Shown: in pieces, positions 52,543 through 60,979 of the stretch
How the letters are laid out: each line of letters starts with the position of its first letter
Numbering within the stretch: position 1 is the stretch's first letter
Source: an uncultured Clostridia bacterium
Lineage (GTDB): Bacteria > Bacillota > Clostridia > Peptostreptococcales > Anaerovoracaceae
DNA: 64,000 nucleotides
NCBI GenBank assembly: GCA_938049335.1
Contig: CALIYX010000024.1
Span: 251,533 to 315,532 of the forward strand
Direction of reading: 5' to 3'
Notes under the pieces: model-generated
Database searches by the model: none
Seen by the model: only the letters and a program-made list of their open reading frames with translations
Told to the model about the DNA's origin: nothing
Translations under genes and position numbers: made by a program

Positions 52543-53826
52543 ATGAGTGAATATAGATTTGAAACATTACAGGTACACGCAGGACAGGAGCAAGTAGAAA
52601 AGGAAGCGGGAGCAAGAGCAGTTCCTATTTATCAGACAGCAGCTTACGTATTTAATAATGCAGAACACGCTGCAGCTCGCTTTGGACTTTCCGATCCAGG
52701 TAACATTTATAGCAGACTTACAAATCCAACACAGGATGTCTTTGAGCAGCGTATTGCAGCTCTAGAAGGCGGTATTGCAGCACTAGCGCTCTCATCTGGT
52801 GCAGCTGCAATCACATATGTACTACAGGCGCTTGCAGCACCTAAGGGACATATCATAGCGCAGAGCAGCATTTACGGCGGAACATATAACCTGCTTGCTA
52901 ACACCCTGCCATTACAGGGTATCGAAACAACTTTTGTTGATATACATAATCTAGAAGAAGTTGAAAAAGCATTCCAGGAAAACACAAGAGGAGTTTTCAT
53001 AGAAACTTTTGGAAACCCAAACAGTGACATTCCTGATATCGAGGAAATCGCAAAGCTTGCACATAAGCACGACGTTCCTCTTGTAATAGACAACACTTTT
53101 GGAACTCCTTATGTAATCCGTCCAATAGAGCACGGTGCAGATATCGTTGTACATTCTGCAACAAAGTTCCTCGGTGGACACGGAACAACTCTTGGCGGAG
53201 TAATCGTTGATAGCGGAAAATTCGACTGGAAGAAGAGTGGTAAATTCGCTTCCGTTTCTGAACCTAACCCAAGCTACCACGGAATTTCATTTACAGATGC
53301 TGCTGGCCCTGCTGCCTTCATCACATATATACGCGCGGTTCTTTTGAGAGATACAGGTGCTACAATCTCACCTATAAACGCATTCTTGCTTCTTCAAGGA
53401 GTTGAAACTCTATCCCTAAGACTAGACAGACACAAGGATAACGCAAAGAAGGTTGTAGAGTATCTATCAAAGCATCCTCTCGTCGAAAAGGTAAACCACC
53501 CATCGCTAGATAACCATCCGCAAAATGCCCTATACAAAAAATATTTCCCAAATGGTGGTGGTTCGATATTCACATTTGATATCAAAGGCGGCAAGGACGC
53601 GGCATTTAAGTTCATCGATAATCTAAAGATTTTCTCACTACTTGCAAATGTAGCTGACCTAAAATCTCTAGTTATTCATCCTGCTACAACAACACATTCT
53701 CAGCTTTCAAAGGAAACCCTTGAGGCTCAGGGAATTAATGATGGAACTGTTAGACTTTCAATAGGAACAGAGCACATCGACGACATCCTAGCAGATCTAG
53801 AAAATGGCTTTGCAGCAGTAAAATAA
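52543..53826 (+). CDS. metY: O-acetylhomoserine sulfhydrylase (PLP enzyme)
   Basis: The 427-residue enzyme belongs to the Cys/Met-metabolism PLP family. FETLQVHAGQEQ at the N-terminus and GNIYSRLTNPTQDVFEQRIA are typical of O-acetylhomoserine sulfhydrylases. SATKFLGGHGTTLGGV contains the PLP Lys (about residue 210), and FETFGNPNSDIPDI, IDNTFGTPYVIRPIE and SLVIHPATTTHSQLS are further family signatures. It makes homocysteine directly from sulfide, the substrate for MetH on the other side of the intergenic region. ATG at 52543 follows AGAGG by 8 bases; the in-frame ATG at 52516 has no ribosome site. Confidence 0.9.
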   Translation: MSEYRFETLQVHAGQEQVEKEAGARAVPIYQTAAYVFNNAEHAAARFGLSDPGNIYSRLTNPTQDVFEQRIAALEGGIAALALSSGAAAITYVLQALAAPKGHIIAQSSIYGGTYNLLANTLPLQGIETTFVDIHNLEEVEKAFQENTRGVFIETFGNPNSDIPDIEEIAKLAHKHDVPLVIDNTFGTPYVIRPIEHGADIVVHSATKFLGGHGTTLGGVIVDSGKFDWKKSGKFASVSEPNPSYHGISFTDAAGPAAFITYIRAVLLRDTGATISPINAFLLLQGVETLSLRLDRHKDNAKKVVEYLSKHPLVEKVNHPSLDNHPQNALYKKYFPNGGGSIFTFDIKGGKDAAFKFIDNLKIFSLLANVADLKSLVIHPATTTHSQLSKETLEAQGINDGTVRLSIGTEHIDDILADLENGFAAVK

Positions 53827-53867
53827 TATACTAGCCTAATACCAAACACTTACAAAATCATATAGAA

Positions 53868-53912
53868 AAAGCACAGCCTTAGATATTAACTTATCCTGTG
53901 GCTGTGCCTTTT
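53868..53912. terminator. Intrinsic terminator, bidirectional
   Basis: GCACAGCC and GGCTGTGC are flanked by an A-run and a T-run, with a 21-base loop, between the convergent sulfhydrylase and GNAT genes. Confidence 0.75.
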
Positions 53913-53946
53913 TGTTTCTTTATATTTTGTGCACTATAGCTCTAAT

Positions 53947-54492
53947 CTACACATGCTGTTCCTGCCAGTCTTCCTTCGTAAGTAGGTTTGTGTGGCTTGT
54001 TCTGACCTCATTTAATAGAGGAACCTCGAGATTTTTTCTTGTTTTGTTATATACAAATCCACATTTTTCTTGAACTCTCTTTGATTTTTCATTGCCATCA
54101 AAATAAGAGCACCAAATCTTTTTCATGCCAAGCTCCTCAAATCCATACTGAATAAGTCGCTTTGCTGCCTCAGGCATATAACCATTACCCCAAAACGGCT
54201 TTCCAATCCAGTATCCTAGCTCGCACTCATCGTCTCTATCTGTCAAAGCAGTATGCTCCTTTAAAATCAGCTCAACTGCCCCTATCGCCTTATTATCATC
54301 CTTAAGGCAGATTCCATAGCACTGAGGACCACTCAAAACCTCTCTGATGACGTCTCTGCTCTCCTGTACGCTTTGATGCGCCGGCCAGCCTGCCACAGGA
54401 CCAACGTCGGGATCCTTTGCATATTCAAATATACTCTCCGCATCAGCCTCAACTAAAGGGCGAAGGATTAATCTTTCTGTTTCTAATATCAT
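53947..54492 (-). CDS. GNAT family N-acetyltransferase
   Basis: The 181-residue protein is of RimJ/RimL type: ILETERLILRPLVEADAESI at the N-terminus, ELGYWIGKPFWGNGYMPEAA with the acetyl-CoA loop, and NEKSKRVQEKCGFVY near the C-terminus. It transfers an acetyl group from acetyl-CoA to an unknown amine acceptor. AGGAG precedes ATG. The last 25 residues (HTNLLTKEDWQ) are typical of such family members. Confidence 0.87.
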   Translation of the reverse strand: MILETERLILRPLVEADAESIFEYAKDPDVGPVAGWPAHQSVQESRDVIREVLSGPQCYGICLKDDNKAIGAVELILKEHTALTDRDDECELGYWIGKPFWGNGYMPEAAKRLIQYGFEELGMKKIWCSYFDGNEKSKRVQEKCGFVYNKTRKNLEVPLLNEVRTSHTNLLTKEDWQEQHV

Positions 54493-54511
54493 ATTTTGCT
54501 CCTATTTTCTA

Positions 54512-55624
54512 TCAAAATTTGTGCCTAACGCAATCCACCATAAAGCAAGAGTACTCAGGGTATAGCTTTAGCCTCACCTCAGGTCTTGGTGCGCCTGCCT
54601 TGATGAGCATTATCATTTCATTGAACTTTTTCAGGTCCTCTTCCCAGCTTTCGATGGTCTCCTTCTTTTCTTCCTCGCTATCATATTCGTCTTCAAAGGA
54701 TTCCTTGAGTGCCTGCTCTAAATAAGCGCGATTATTTTCTTCGAGCTTTTTGAAGCGCTCAAGTTTACCCTTTACCCACAAGGTATAGAACAAGTAATCA
54801 CAGTCTATTATATAGTAATTTTCGTCTACATCTTCATCACAGTACTCTAGAAACTTATCGTACTCTTCGAGGACATAGTAGGCATCAAAGATTTGAAAAT
54901 CTGCAATATCATCTGTATTTAAATTATAGTCATCATCACTATCTAGCTTTATCTGTTTCAGATAGTGCATTGCTTCTTCCTTATTTCCAAGGTATACCTC
55001 GCAGTATGCCAAGCATAGCTTTAGCCACATCCTGTCTGGATAAATTTTATATAGTTCCAGGAATATCTCTTTGGCTTTCTCATAATGCTTAAGCTCATAA
55101 AGAGTAACTGCGTAGTCTAATATGCTCTCATAGCTCTCATCTAGCGCCTTAGCCATCTCAAAGAACTCACGACTAAGCTCAAGGCTTTCAAGGTTCCTAG
55201 AATATTCATACTCTGAGAAATTGTAAAGTCCAAGCGCCTTATATGTCTCAACAAATGGCGATTTCAAATCCTTTGCTTTGTTCAGATACTCAAGCGCCTT
55301 CTGGGAGTAATCTTCAACAAAAGCAATGTTAGTATAGATTCTAGCTTTATCTTTAGAATCTAAAGTATTGTCAAAATCACGCAAGAAATTCTCTAATAGC
55401 TCCACATATGCTTCGTCACCGTGTCTCAGCTCAAGATTAACGGATGCAAGAGTGCATATGATGTCAACATTTGATGGGAACGCTTCCTGCTTTGCCAGTA
55501 GATAGCTTCGCATTTTCTCTAGATATTCCTTTGATTTATCATAATCTCTTAGAATTTCTTCCCCATATCTGTTCTCATATTCGGTTTTCAGTTCATACCA
55601 ATGGGCTTTTATTTCTTTTAACAT
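54512..55624 (-). CDS. Tetratricopeptide-repeat protein
   Basis: The 370-residue soluble protein is built of paired helices with TPR spacing (KALEYLNKAKDLKSPFVETY, AVTLYELKHYEKAKEIFLEL, LAYCEVYLGNKEEAMHYLKQ). The C-terminal region is very acidic (ESFEDEYDSEEEKKETIES). TPRs mediate protein contacts; no partner is apparent. AGGAAG precedes ATG. No signal peptide or membrane helix is seen. Confidence 0.8.
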   Translation of the reverse strand: MLKEIKAHWYELKTEYENRYGEEILRDYDKSKEYLEKMRSYLLAKQEAFPSNVDIICTLASVNLELRHGDEAYVELLENFLRDFDNTLDSKDKARIYTNIAFVEDYSQKALEYLNKAKDLKSPFVETYKALGLYNFSEYEYSRNLESLELSREFFEMAKALDESYESILDYAVTLYELKHYEKAKEIFLELYKIYPDRMWLKLCLAYCEVYLGNKEEAMHYLKQIKLDSDDDYNLNTDDIADFQIFDAYYVLEEYDKFLEYCDEDVDENYYIIDCDYLFYTLWVKGKLERFKKLEENNRAYLEQALKESFEDEYDSEEEKKETIESWEEDLKKFNEMIMLIKAGAPRPEVRLKLYPEYSCFMVDCVRHKF

Positions 55625-55667
55625 TTTCTTGCTTCCTATATTATAAATAAACTTGATTTATTATATC

Positions 55668-55697
55668 AAAAAACTGGGCAATAATGCCCAGTTTTTT
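55668..55697. terminator. Intrinsic terminator
   Basis: A perfect 13-base stem (AAAAAACTGGGCA with its complement) closes a 4-base loop, with T-runs on both strands, 24 bases after the stop of the thioester adhesin gene. Confidence 0.92.
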
Positions 55698-55720
55698 ATC
55701 AATGTTTGATTACCGTATAT

Positions 55721-56857
55721 CTATTTTGACTGCTTACGTCTATACGCCATAAGCATCATTAGCATTCCTGATGTTAGAATTAGGCTTGCATACTGTGACG
55801 CATTGCTCTGGTCTCCCGTATTTGGAGTCTTTGGCTTCTTTGGTGTTGGTTTCTTTGGTTCTGTCTGTGGCGCTGGCTTTGCATTGTCAGTTACTGTGAT
55901 TTTACCATTTGCTGCAACTACAGTTTCGCCCTGAGCGATTGTTCCTAGTGTTACTGTTCCATCAGCATTAACTGTGAATGTAAAGTCTGTTACAACAAGA
56001 TATCCTTCTGGTGCTGCTTCCTCATGGAATCTGTACTGACCTGGCTCAAGCATGATTTTTTTGCTTGTCGTAGTGCTTGTCCACTCATCCACCTTCTGAG
56101 TACCCTTGAAAATCTGAATCTGTGCACCTGCTAGCTCAGTTCCACCTGCCTTAACCTTGCTAAATTCAACTTCCTTAGTTGTTGGCTGTGGAGTTGGCGC
56201 AGCCTGAAAATGTCCACTCAGTAAATTCTGGTATGCATTATCTTGAGATCTATAGATATCTAGCTGTGTTCCTGCCGGAATAGCTGTTGTGCTATTTACT
56301 AGATCATTAAATGCGTCCTTTTCGTTCTGTGTGAAGTTATTTCCACTTGTATCTCTGTTAGGCATATTGAATGAGTCAGTATAGTACCAAACAGCATACT
56401 GTGTTATCTGTCTGAACTGTCCATCAGTTAAGCCGTATCTCTCTTTGATGCCTGAGTTATTGCTTGGATAACCATCATAGATGACTCTTATCAAAGCATT
56501 GTAGAGCGCCTCACCTGTAAGTCTCTCAGTATCGGCAAGCTCTGCAAAGTTAGCTGCTGTTCCTAACTCCTTAGTGTAAAGAGTTTTTCTTGGGGAGCTT
56601 GAACTCTCTGGAAATGCTCTGTGGTCATTGAAGCAGTACGCTACATCACCTTTATCGTTTGAGCCCTGCGGTCTAACATAGATTGGGTTCTTTAGATGAT
56701 CACTTGCTGGGTACTCACCTGACTTTGTATAAGCCTGATATATTTCTGCAGCATCCGCCTGAATTGATAAACCTGAGAAAACAGGAATCAGAACAATTGA
56801 TAGCATAAGTATAACTGCTCCTACTGGCTTTCTAAGGCCTTTGAAAATGTTAATCAT
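55721..56857 (-). CDS. Thioester-domain wall-anchored adhesin
   Basis: The 378-residue protein starts at ATG 56857 after GAGGAGAGGAG; upstream codons to 56980 are unsupported. Order: signal peptide (ending ADAAE); thioester domain (about 40-200) with the Cys in AYCFN and the Gln in TQYAVWYY expected to form the internal Cys-Gln thioester; Pro/Thr linker; one SpaA/Cna-B domain (about 220-310: EFSKVKAGGTELAGAQIQIF, EEAAPEGYLV); and a Pro/Lys linker. The end is PNTGD, a helix and YRRKQSK. Thioester domains of streptococcal adhesins bond covalently to host amines; the same chemistry is inferred from motifs here. Confidence 0.9.
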   Translation of the reverse strand: MINIFKGLRKPVGAVILMLSIVLIPVFSGLSIQADAAEIYQAYTKSGEYPASDHLKNPIYVRPQGSNDKGDVAYCFNDHRAFPESSSSPRKTLYTKELGTAANFAELADTERLTGEALYNALIRVIYDGYPSNNSGIKERYGLTDGQFRQITQYAVWYYTDSFNMPNRDTSGNNFTQNEKDAFNDLVNSTTAIPAGTQLDIYRSQDNAYQNLLSGHFQAAPTPQPTTKEVEFSKVKAGGTELAGAQIQIFKGTQKVDEWTSTTTSKKIMLEPGQYRFHEEAAPEGYLVVTDFTFTVNADGTVTLGTIAQGETVVAANGKITVTDNAKPAPQTEPKKPTPKKPKTPNTGDQSNASQYASLILTSGMLMMLMAYRRKQSK

Positions 56858-56895
56858 AACTCCTCTCCTCGTATTCCTTTCATAATAACCGTATT

Positions 56896-56910
56896 GTAAA
56901 CAAAGTTTAC
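56896..56910. repeat. Inverted repeat upstream of the thioester adhesin gene
   Basis: GTAAAC, AAA and GTTTAC form a short perfect inverted repeat 39 bases before the ATG. It could be an operator; no regulator is identified. The remaining DNA to 57072 is AT-rich with no other clear signal. Confidence 0.4.
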
Positions 56911-57078
56911 TCATTCTAAAACAAAAATTGTCACTTTTGTTATTCACGCTAATTATATATGTTCGCACACAATTTATCAATATTTTTTACTATTTTTACA
57001 ATGAATAAATATGTGTAAAATAGTCTCTCTTTTTAGTTATTCATTGAAGCGAATAATTATAGGAAATCCAATAAAAAA

Positions 57079-57106
57079 AGATGGTGTTTTATGCTAGCAC
57101 CATCTT
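57079..57106. terminator. Intrinsic terminator, bidirectional
   Basis: AAGATGGTG, a 10-base loop and CACCATCTT are flanked by A- and T-runs on both sides, 37 bases after the stop of the DUF1275 gene. Confidence 0.85.
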
Positions 57107-57142
57107 AAAAAAAGAGTTTCTATATCTCATTATGAGCCTAAA

Positions 57143-57805
57143 TTAGCAATGTTCTTCTGTTACCTCGTAGAACATTATTACTAGCGTAATGATTAAAAGT
57201 ACTGTCGAAAAGAGTATTGAATATGTGCCGAGTATAGGAATCAAAAAGCTTTCAATTATCGCACCAACTATGAAAGAGACAATTATTCCGTAGTAAAGCA
57301 TGGATTTCTTTAGATAGGACTTCTCCTTCGTCACTATAAAACGGTCAAGATTTGCTGTTCCGCTCCTAAAGTTTCCAATACACATTGTAGTCGTAATGCT
57401 ATTTCCATGTATTGCCCTAAAGCTTTGCACCTGAATGCCGCAGGCAAAGGATAACAGAGCGTTTGCAAGGTCATTTGCAGACTCCGGCAAAAATACAACG
57501 GCAGTAAGAATAATGGCTTCTAACAAAACCGAGATTTGGCGCCAGTGAACCATCTTATATTTCTTCCTCGTATTGATTACATCAGATACAATTATGCCGA
57601 TTGCAAAGAACAAAACTGGCCAAAAATACTTCAATGCTACCACAAAATTTCCCCCAGCTATATTCACACCCAGCAAAAGCATGTTACCAGTCTGCGCATT
57701 CGAAAAAACCTGCCCCCTGAAAAGATATGAGTATGCATCCATACATCCACCAGAAAGGGCAAGAAGAATGCCACAAGGTATAGATTCTGATACTTGTTTT
57801 TTCAT
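57143..57805 (-). CDS. DUF1275 (YoaK family) membrane protein
   Basis: The 220-residue membrane protein matches the DUF1275/YoaK family. GILLALSGGCMDAYSYLFRG and FSNAQTGNMLLLGVNIAGG form the conserved N-terminal block, and LLSFACGIQVQSFRAIHGNS precedes TTTMCIGNFRSGTANL. Six or so helices are predicted. The function of the family is not established. The ribosome site is weak. Confidence 0.87.
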   Translation of the reverse strand: MKKQVSESIPCGILLALSGGCMDAYSYLFRGQVFSNAQTGNMLLLGVNIAGGNFVVALKYFWPVLFFAIGIIVSDVINTRKKYKMVHWRQISVLLEAIILTAVVFLPESANDLANALLSFACGIQVQSFRAIHGNSITTTMCIGNFRSGTANLDRFIVTKEKSYLKKSMLYYGIIVSFIVGAIIESFLIPILGTYSILFSTVLLIITLVIMFYEVTEEHC

Positions 57806-57897
57806 TTTGCTTACTACCAGCCTTTTCCAAAAAGTTATATCCCTTAAAATATATCATATTTTAAGGGATATTTTTGCTTTTAATGTTAAATTATATT

Positions 57898-58248
57898 TTA
57901 CTTCAGCTTCTCAGCCCACTCTGCTTCCTTAAAGCCTAGTAGCACAGTATCGCCATCTACTATAACTGGACGCTTTACTAGCATTCCATTTGTCGCAAGT
58001 AGCTTTAGCTGTTCATCTTCAGACATTCTCGGAAGCTTATCCTTCAGCTTCATGTCCTTGTATAGAAGTCCGCTAGTATTGAAGAACTTCTTAAGTGGCA
58101 ATCCACTTCTAGAATACCAATCCTTTAGATCTTCATAAGTTGGGTTGTCCTCCACTATGTGACGCTCAGTGTACTTCAAATTATTTTCATCCAGCCATTT
58201 CTTCGCCTTCTGGCATGTTGAGCATCTTGGATAATATACAAATAACAT
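57898..58248 (-). CDS. ArsC/Spx family thioredoxin-like protein
   Basis: The 116-residue protein has the ArsC/Spx fold with an N-terminal CSTC motif (PRCSTCQKAKKWLDENN, residues about 8-24) and a C-terminal RPVIVDGD segment that holds the cis-Pro region. Small members of this family are arsenate reductases, YffB-like proteins, or redox-sensing Spx regulators. The intact CxxC and short length favour the YffB/Spx-like type, and no ars genes are adjacent, so arsenate reduction should not be assumed. GGAGG precedes ATG, and the upstream LRR lipoprotein gene ends 12 bases away. Confidence 0.83.
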   Translation of the reverse strand: MLFVYYPRCSTCQKAKKWLDENNLKYTERHIVEDNPTYEDLKDWYSRSGLPLKKFFNTSGLLYKDMKLKDKLPRMSEDEQLKLLATNGMLVKRPVIVDGDTVLLGFKEAEWAEKLK

Positions 58249-58260
58249 TTTCTTCCTCCG

Positions 58261-58962
58261 CTAGTTTACAACCTTAAGATTAGCATTAAGTGCTGCTTTT
58301 TCAGCTTCTGAACCCTTAGGTGCATAGATTTCAACTCCTGAAGTTTTTGGAAGTGAATCCATGAATGAAGATGTAACATCAGTAACGCTTGCAGGAACAA
58401 CAACCTTCTTTATCGCATAGCACTGTGTTAAAACTTCTGAGCCTAATCTCTCTACGCCATCTGGAAATTCAACTTCTTCTAGAACGCGATTGTCTGACAA
58501 AGCCTTAATACCTACATCCTTTAGTCCCTTGCCAAGGTATAGGTACTTTAGGTTTTCATTGCCACTGATTGCACCCTCATCTATCCACTGAACAGTATCT
58601 GGCAGTATAACTGCTTCACAATTTTCTAGCTTTGATAGTGCAAACTTATCAATCGCGATTACTGGCTTTCCTTCAATCTTATCTGGTACTCTAATTACAT
58701 TATCTTTAGAAGTGCATTTTTCGATAATGCAACCTTCTCCTTTTGAACTGTTGGTTATCTTATACTTGAAGCTCTTTGCCTTTGTCTCTGGGAAAGACAT
58801 GAAGTTATCAGCGGTCACTTCGCTTTTTGTTCCTTCGTCCTCTTTCTCTACTTCTTTGTTTGGCTTAACATTTGTGGTTTCATCTGTCTTCTCATCCTGC
58901 TTACAACCTACTACTGTAAGTACCATTAGAAGCGATAGCATACATAAAACTATTTTCTTCAT
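58261..58962 (-). CDS. LRR-type lipoprotein (second copy)
   Basis: The 233-residue protein has a signal peptide ending with the lipobox VVGC (Cys about residue 20) and a charged linker. TADNFMSFPETKAKSFKYKI and BspA-type LRR units (CEAVILPDTVQWIDEGAI, LKYLYLGKGLKDVGIKAL, LEEVEFPDGVERLGSEVL, IKKVVVPASVTDV) follow. It shares its plan with the protein at 36437-37303, so they are paralogues. It precedes the ArsC-like gene by 12 bases. Function unknown; surface exposure is inferred from lipidation. Confidence 0.85.
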   Translation of the reverse strand: MKKIVLCMLSLLMVLTVVGCKQDEKTDETTNVKPNKEVEKEDEGTKSEVTADNFMSFPETKAKSFKYKITNSSKGEGCIIEKCTSKDNVIRVPDKIEGKPVIAIDKFALSKLENCEAVILPDTVQWIDEGAISGNENLKYLYLGKGLKDVGIKALSDNRVLEEVEFPDGVERLGSEVLTQCYAIKKVVVPASVTDVTSSFMDSLPKTSGVEIYAPKGSEAEKAALNANLKVVN

Positions 58963-59119
58963 TTGATTTTCTCCTTAAATTATCAACTCTAATCCTACGG
59001 ACTAGCTATAGTTTACCACAAGCTTACATCAAAAGTAACACCTATTATAATATTAATTTATATGTGTCATAAAAAAGAATAATCAGCTCTTCTATCAGAT
59101 TTCTATTTCAAAATGCCAT

Positions 59120-59148
59120 TTGTTTGAGTATAATAATCAAGTTATAAA
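59120..59148 (+). promoter_or_regulatory. Promoter of the Ig-like surface protein gene
   Basis: TTGTTT (59120-59125) and TATAAA (59143-59148) are 17 bases apart. A leader hairpin CTGCAA/TTGCAG (59167-59185) follows before the AGGAGGGG ribosome site. Confidence 0.6.
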
Positions 59149-59206
59149 TATTCAACATATCTTATTCTGCAATATTCTGTTGCAGTATTATCTATAGGAG
59201 GGGATT

Positions 59207-60805
59207 ATGAAGAAAAAATTCTTGGCTTGTCTTACGACATGCAGTCTTTTGCTAGCTATGTTCGCTTCAAGCATAACAGTTCAAGCTGCATCGCAGACAA
59301 TCAAACCAATCTATCAAAACGAGCTAAATCAGTCTGGTCAAACATCACAGACTAGCGGCGGTATCAACATAGATGGGTATATAAGTGCGAACCTAAACGG
59401 TGTTACAAGCAATTCTAGCAAGGCAACAGACCAGCCTTATGGAACCATCCCTGCTTCCACTTACATATATAGTACTGTAGCTAATGCAGGAGATCTAATA
59501 GATGTTAATTCGACAGATATCGTGCTTCATGCTAATATTACAAACACAAATTCTGCTACTAGTGCAGCAAATGTTTCACTTAGATTAGATAACAATGGAA
59601 GAGTTCCTACAGCAACTAACTATCCAGATGAATGGTCAGTCGATGCTGCAAGAGTTCAGGGTAATGATGTATTTGATGCATCTACAAGAGCTGATTTAAA
59701 CATAGAGTATCAGCTAAAGAATACTACAAGCGGTTCTACAACTGTTACTCGCGCAAACGTTCTAGCTAGCGGACTTCCAGCTGGTTACAGCTGGAATGAC
59801 CTTGTTCGTATAAATGTTTCAGGAAATCTTCAGCCAAACGAAGTGGTCAAATATAATGTTCCTCTAAAAGTTACACCAAAACAGGGAGCTAAGGATACTT
59901 ATTCTTTCCAATTTGGAAACACATCTGGTGGAGTTTACAAAACTGCTACAATCATTCTCAAAGGAATCACCAGAAACGAATTAGTTTCTTCGGTTCTAGA
60001 TACTAAGATTTTGGCTACATATAGAAATAGTGACGGCTCATACACAGTTGCCGAAAATAAGGTTCAGGCCCTAATGCCTAATGCAACATCAAGCAATACG
60101 AAGTTCAACAACTTCTTGATGCAGGTATTGAGCACTTATGAAAATTCTCCTGCCGATGGAGTATTGACCAGCAACTCTGCCTACTCAATTTCTACACTTG
60201 ATATATTTAATGCTATTCATAATAACGGATATACTACTTTAGTAAGAGCCGACAACACACTTTTGCCAATATATGCCTACTATACTAACGGCGTTTTGAG
60301 GCTAACAGACGAAAGCGGAAATGCTGTAAGCGTTTCAGACTACAACATGAATTTCTACGCACAGATTATCAAAGTTCTAGAAGCCCCTGAAGAAGTAGAC
60401 CTAAATGTTGGTGATAATTTTGATGCTGAACAAAATCTGATTTCTGCAGTAAACCCAATAGACAATAGCCCAATTGCTTATACTGATTTGACTGTCACAT
60501 CAGATGTAAATACTGCTGTTGCTGGTACGTACCATGTTACCTACACTTATACACTAGCAGATGGAAAAACAATATCTGTAACGACTAAGGTTAAGGTTAC
60601 TTCACCAAATAGTGTAGTAAATCCAGCTAACCCTGCTAGCCCAACAAATCCGTCAGCACCAGCCAAAACAGCTGCAAAGGGTCACTTATCACCTAATACA
60701 TATGACGGAACCTCAGCAGCAAGCCTAGTTCTTTTCTTTACATCATTTGCAGCTCTAGGACTAGTTGCATATAGGCATAAAAGATTTAAGGATAATCGCA
60801 TTTAA
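59207..60805 (+). CDS. Wall-anchored surface protein with Ig-like domain
   Basis: The 532-residue protein begins at ATG 59207 after AGGAGGGG. It has a signal peptide (ending VQAASQ), a Ser/Thr/Asn-rich beta region (about 35-270) that I do not recognise, and a second region (270-400). A bacterial Ig-like domain follows at about 400-470 (EEVDLNVGDNFDAEQNLIS, VAGTYHVTYTYTLADGKTIS), then a Pro/Asn linker. The C-terminal signal is PNTYD, a hydrophobic helix and HKRFKDNRI. The normal Gly of the sorting motif is Tyr here, which may impair sortase cleavage. Confidence 0.85.
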   Translation: MKKKFLACLTTCSLLLAMFASSITVQAASQTIKPIYQNELNQSGQTSQTSGGINIDGYISANLNGVTSNSSKATDQPYGTIPASTYIYSTVANAGDLIDVNSTDIVLHANITNTNSATSAANVSLRLDNNGRVPTATNYPDEWSVDAARVQGNDVFDASTRADLNIEYQLKNTTSGSTTVTRANVLASGLPAGYSWNDLVRINVSGNLQPNEVVKYNVPLKVTPKQGAKDTYSFQFGNTSGGVYKTATIILKGITRNELVSSVLDTKILATYRNSDGSYTVAENKVQALMPNATSSNTKFNNFLMQVLSTYENSPADGVLTSNSAYSISTLDIFNAIHNNGYTTLVRADNTLLPIYAYYTNGVLRLTDESGNAVSVSDYNMNFYAQIIKVLEAPEEVDLNVGDNFDAEQNLISAVNPIDNSPIAYTDLTVTSDVNTAVAGTYHVTYTYTLADGKTISVTTKVKVTSPNSVVNPANPASPTNPSAPAKTAAKGHLSPNTYDGTSAASLVLFFTSFAALGLVAYRHKRFKDNRI

Positions 60806-60834
60806 ATCGGCTTTCTCTTAAAGATTTATAAAGT

Positions 60835-60924
60835 AAAAGACTGTGAGATTTAATTGTACCGACCTCCAAAAGTTAGAAAAAAATCTAACGATTGGGAGGC
60901 CTGTACATATCTCGCAGTCTTTTT
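60835..60924. repeat. Long nested hairpin element
   Basis: A 90-base imperfect palindrome. Outer arms AAAAGACTGTGAGAT and ATCTCGCAGTCTTTT pair with one G-T. Inside, GTAC pairs with GTAC, GACCTCC with GGAGGCC, and GTTAGA with TCTAAC around an A-rich loop. T-runs on both strands let it act as a terminator for the convergent genes on each side. The inner ACCTCCAAAAGTTAGA resembles the ends of IS3/IS150-type elements, so it may be a miniature or relic element. Confidence 0.75.
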
Positions 60925-60979
60925 ATTTTCCAATAATGCCAATCCCACTATTATTGGACTATAGTGTAGGCATCGATTC

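Noticed and set aside
57898..58248. Arsenate reductase of an ars operon
   Set aside because: No ars regulator or transporter is adjacent, and the CxxC, 116-residue form equally fits YffB/Spx-like proteins.
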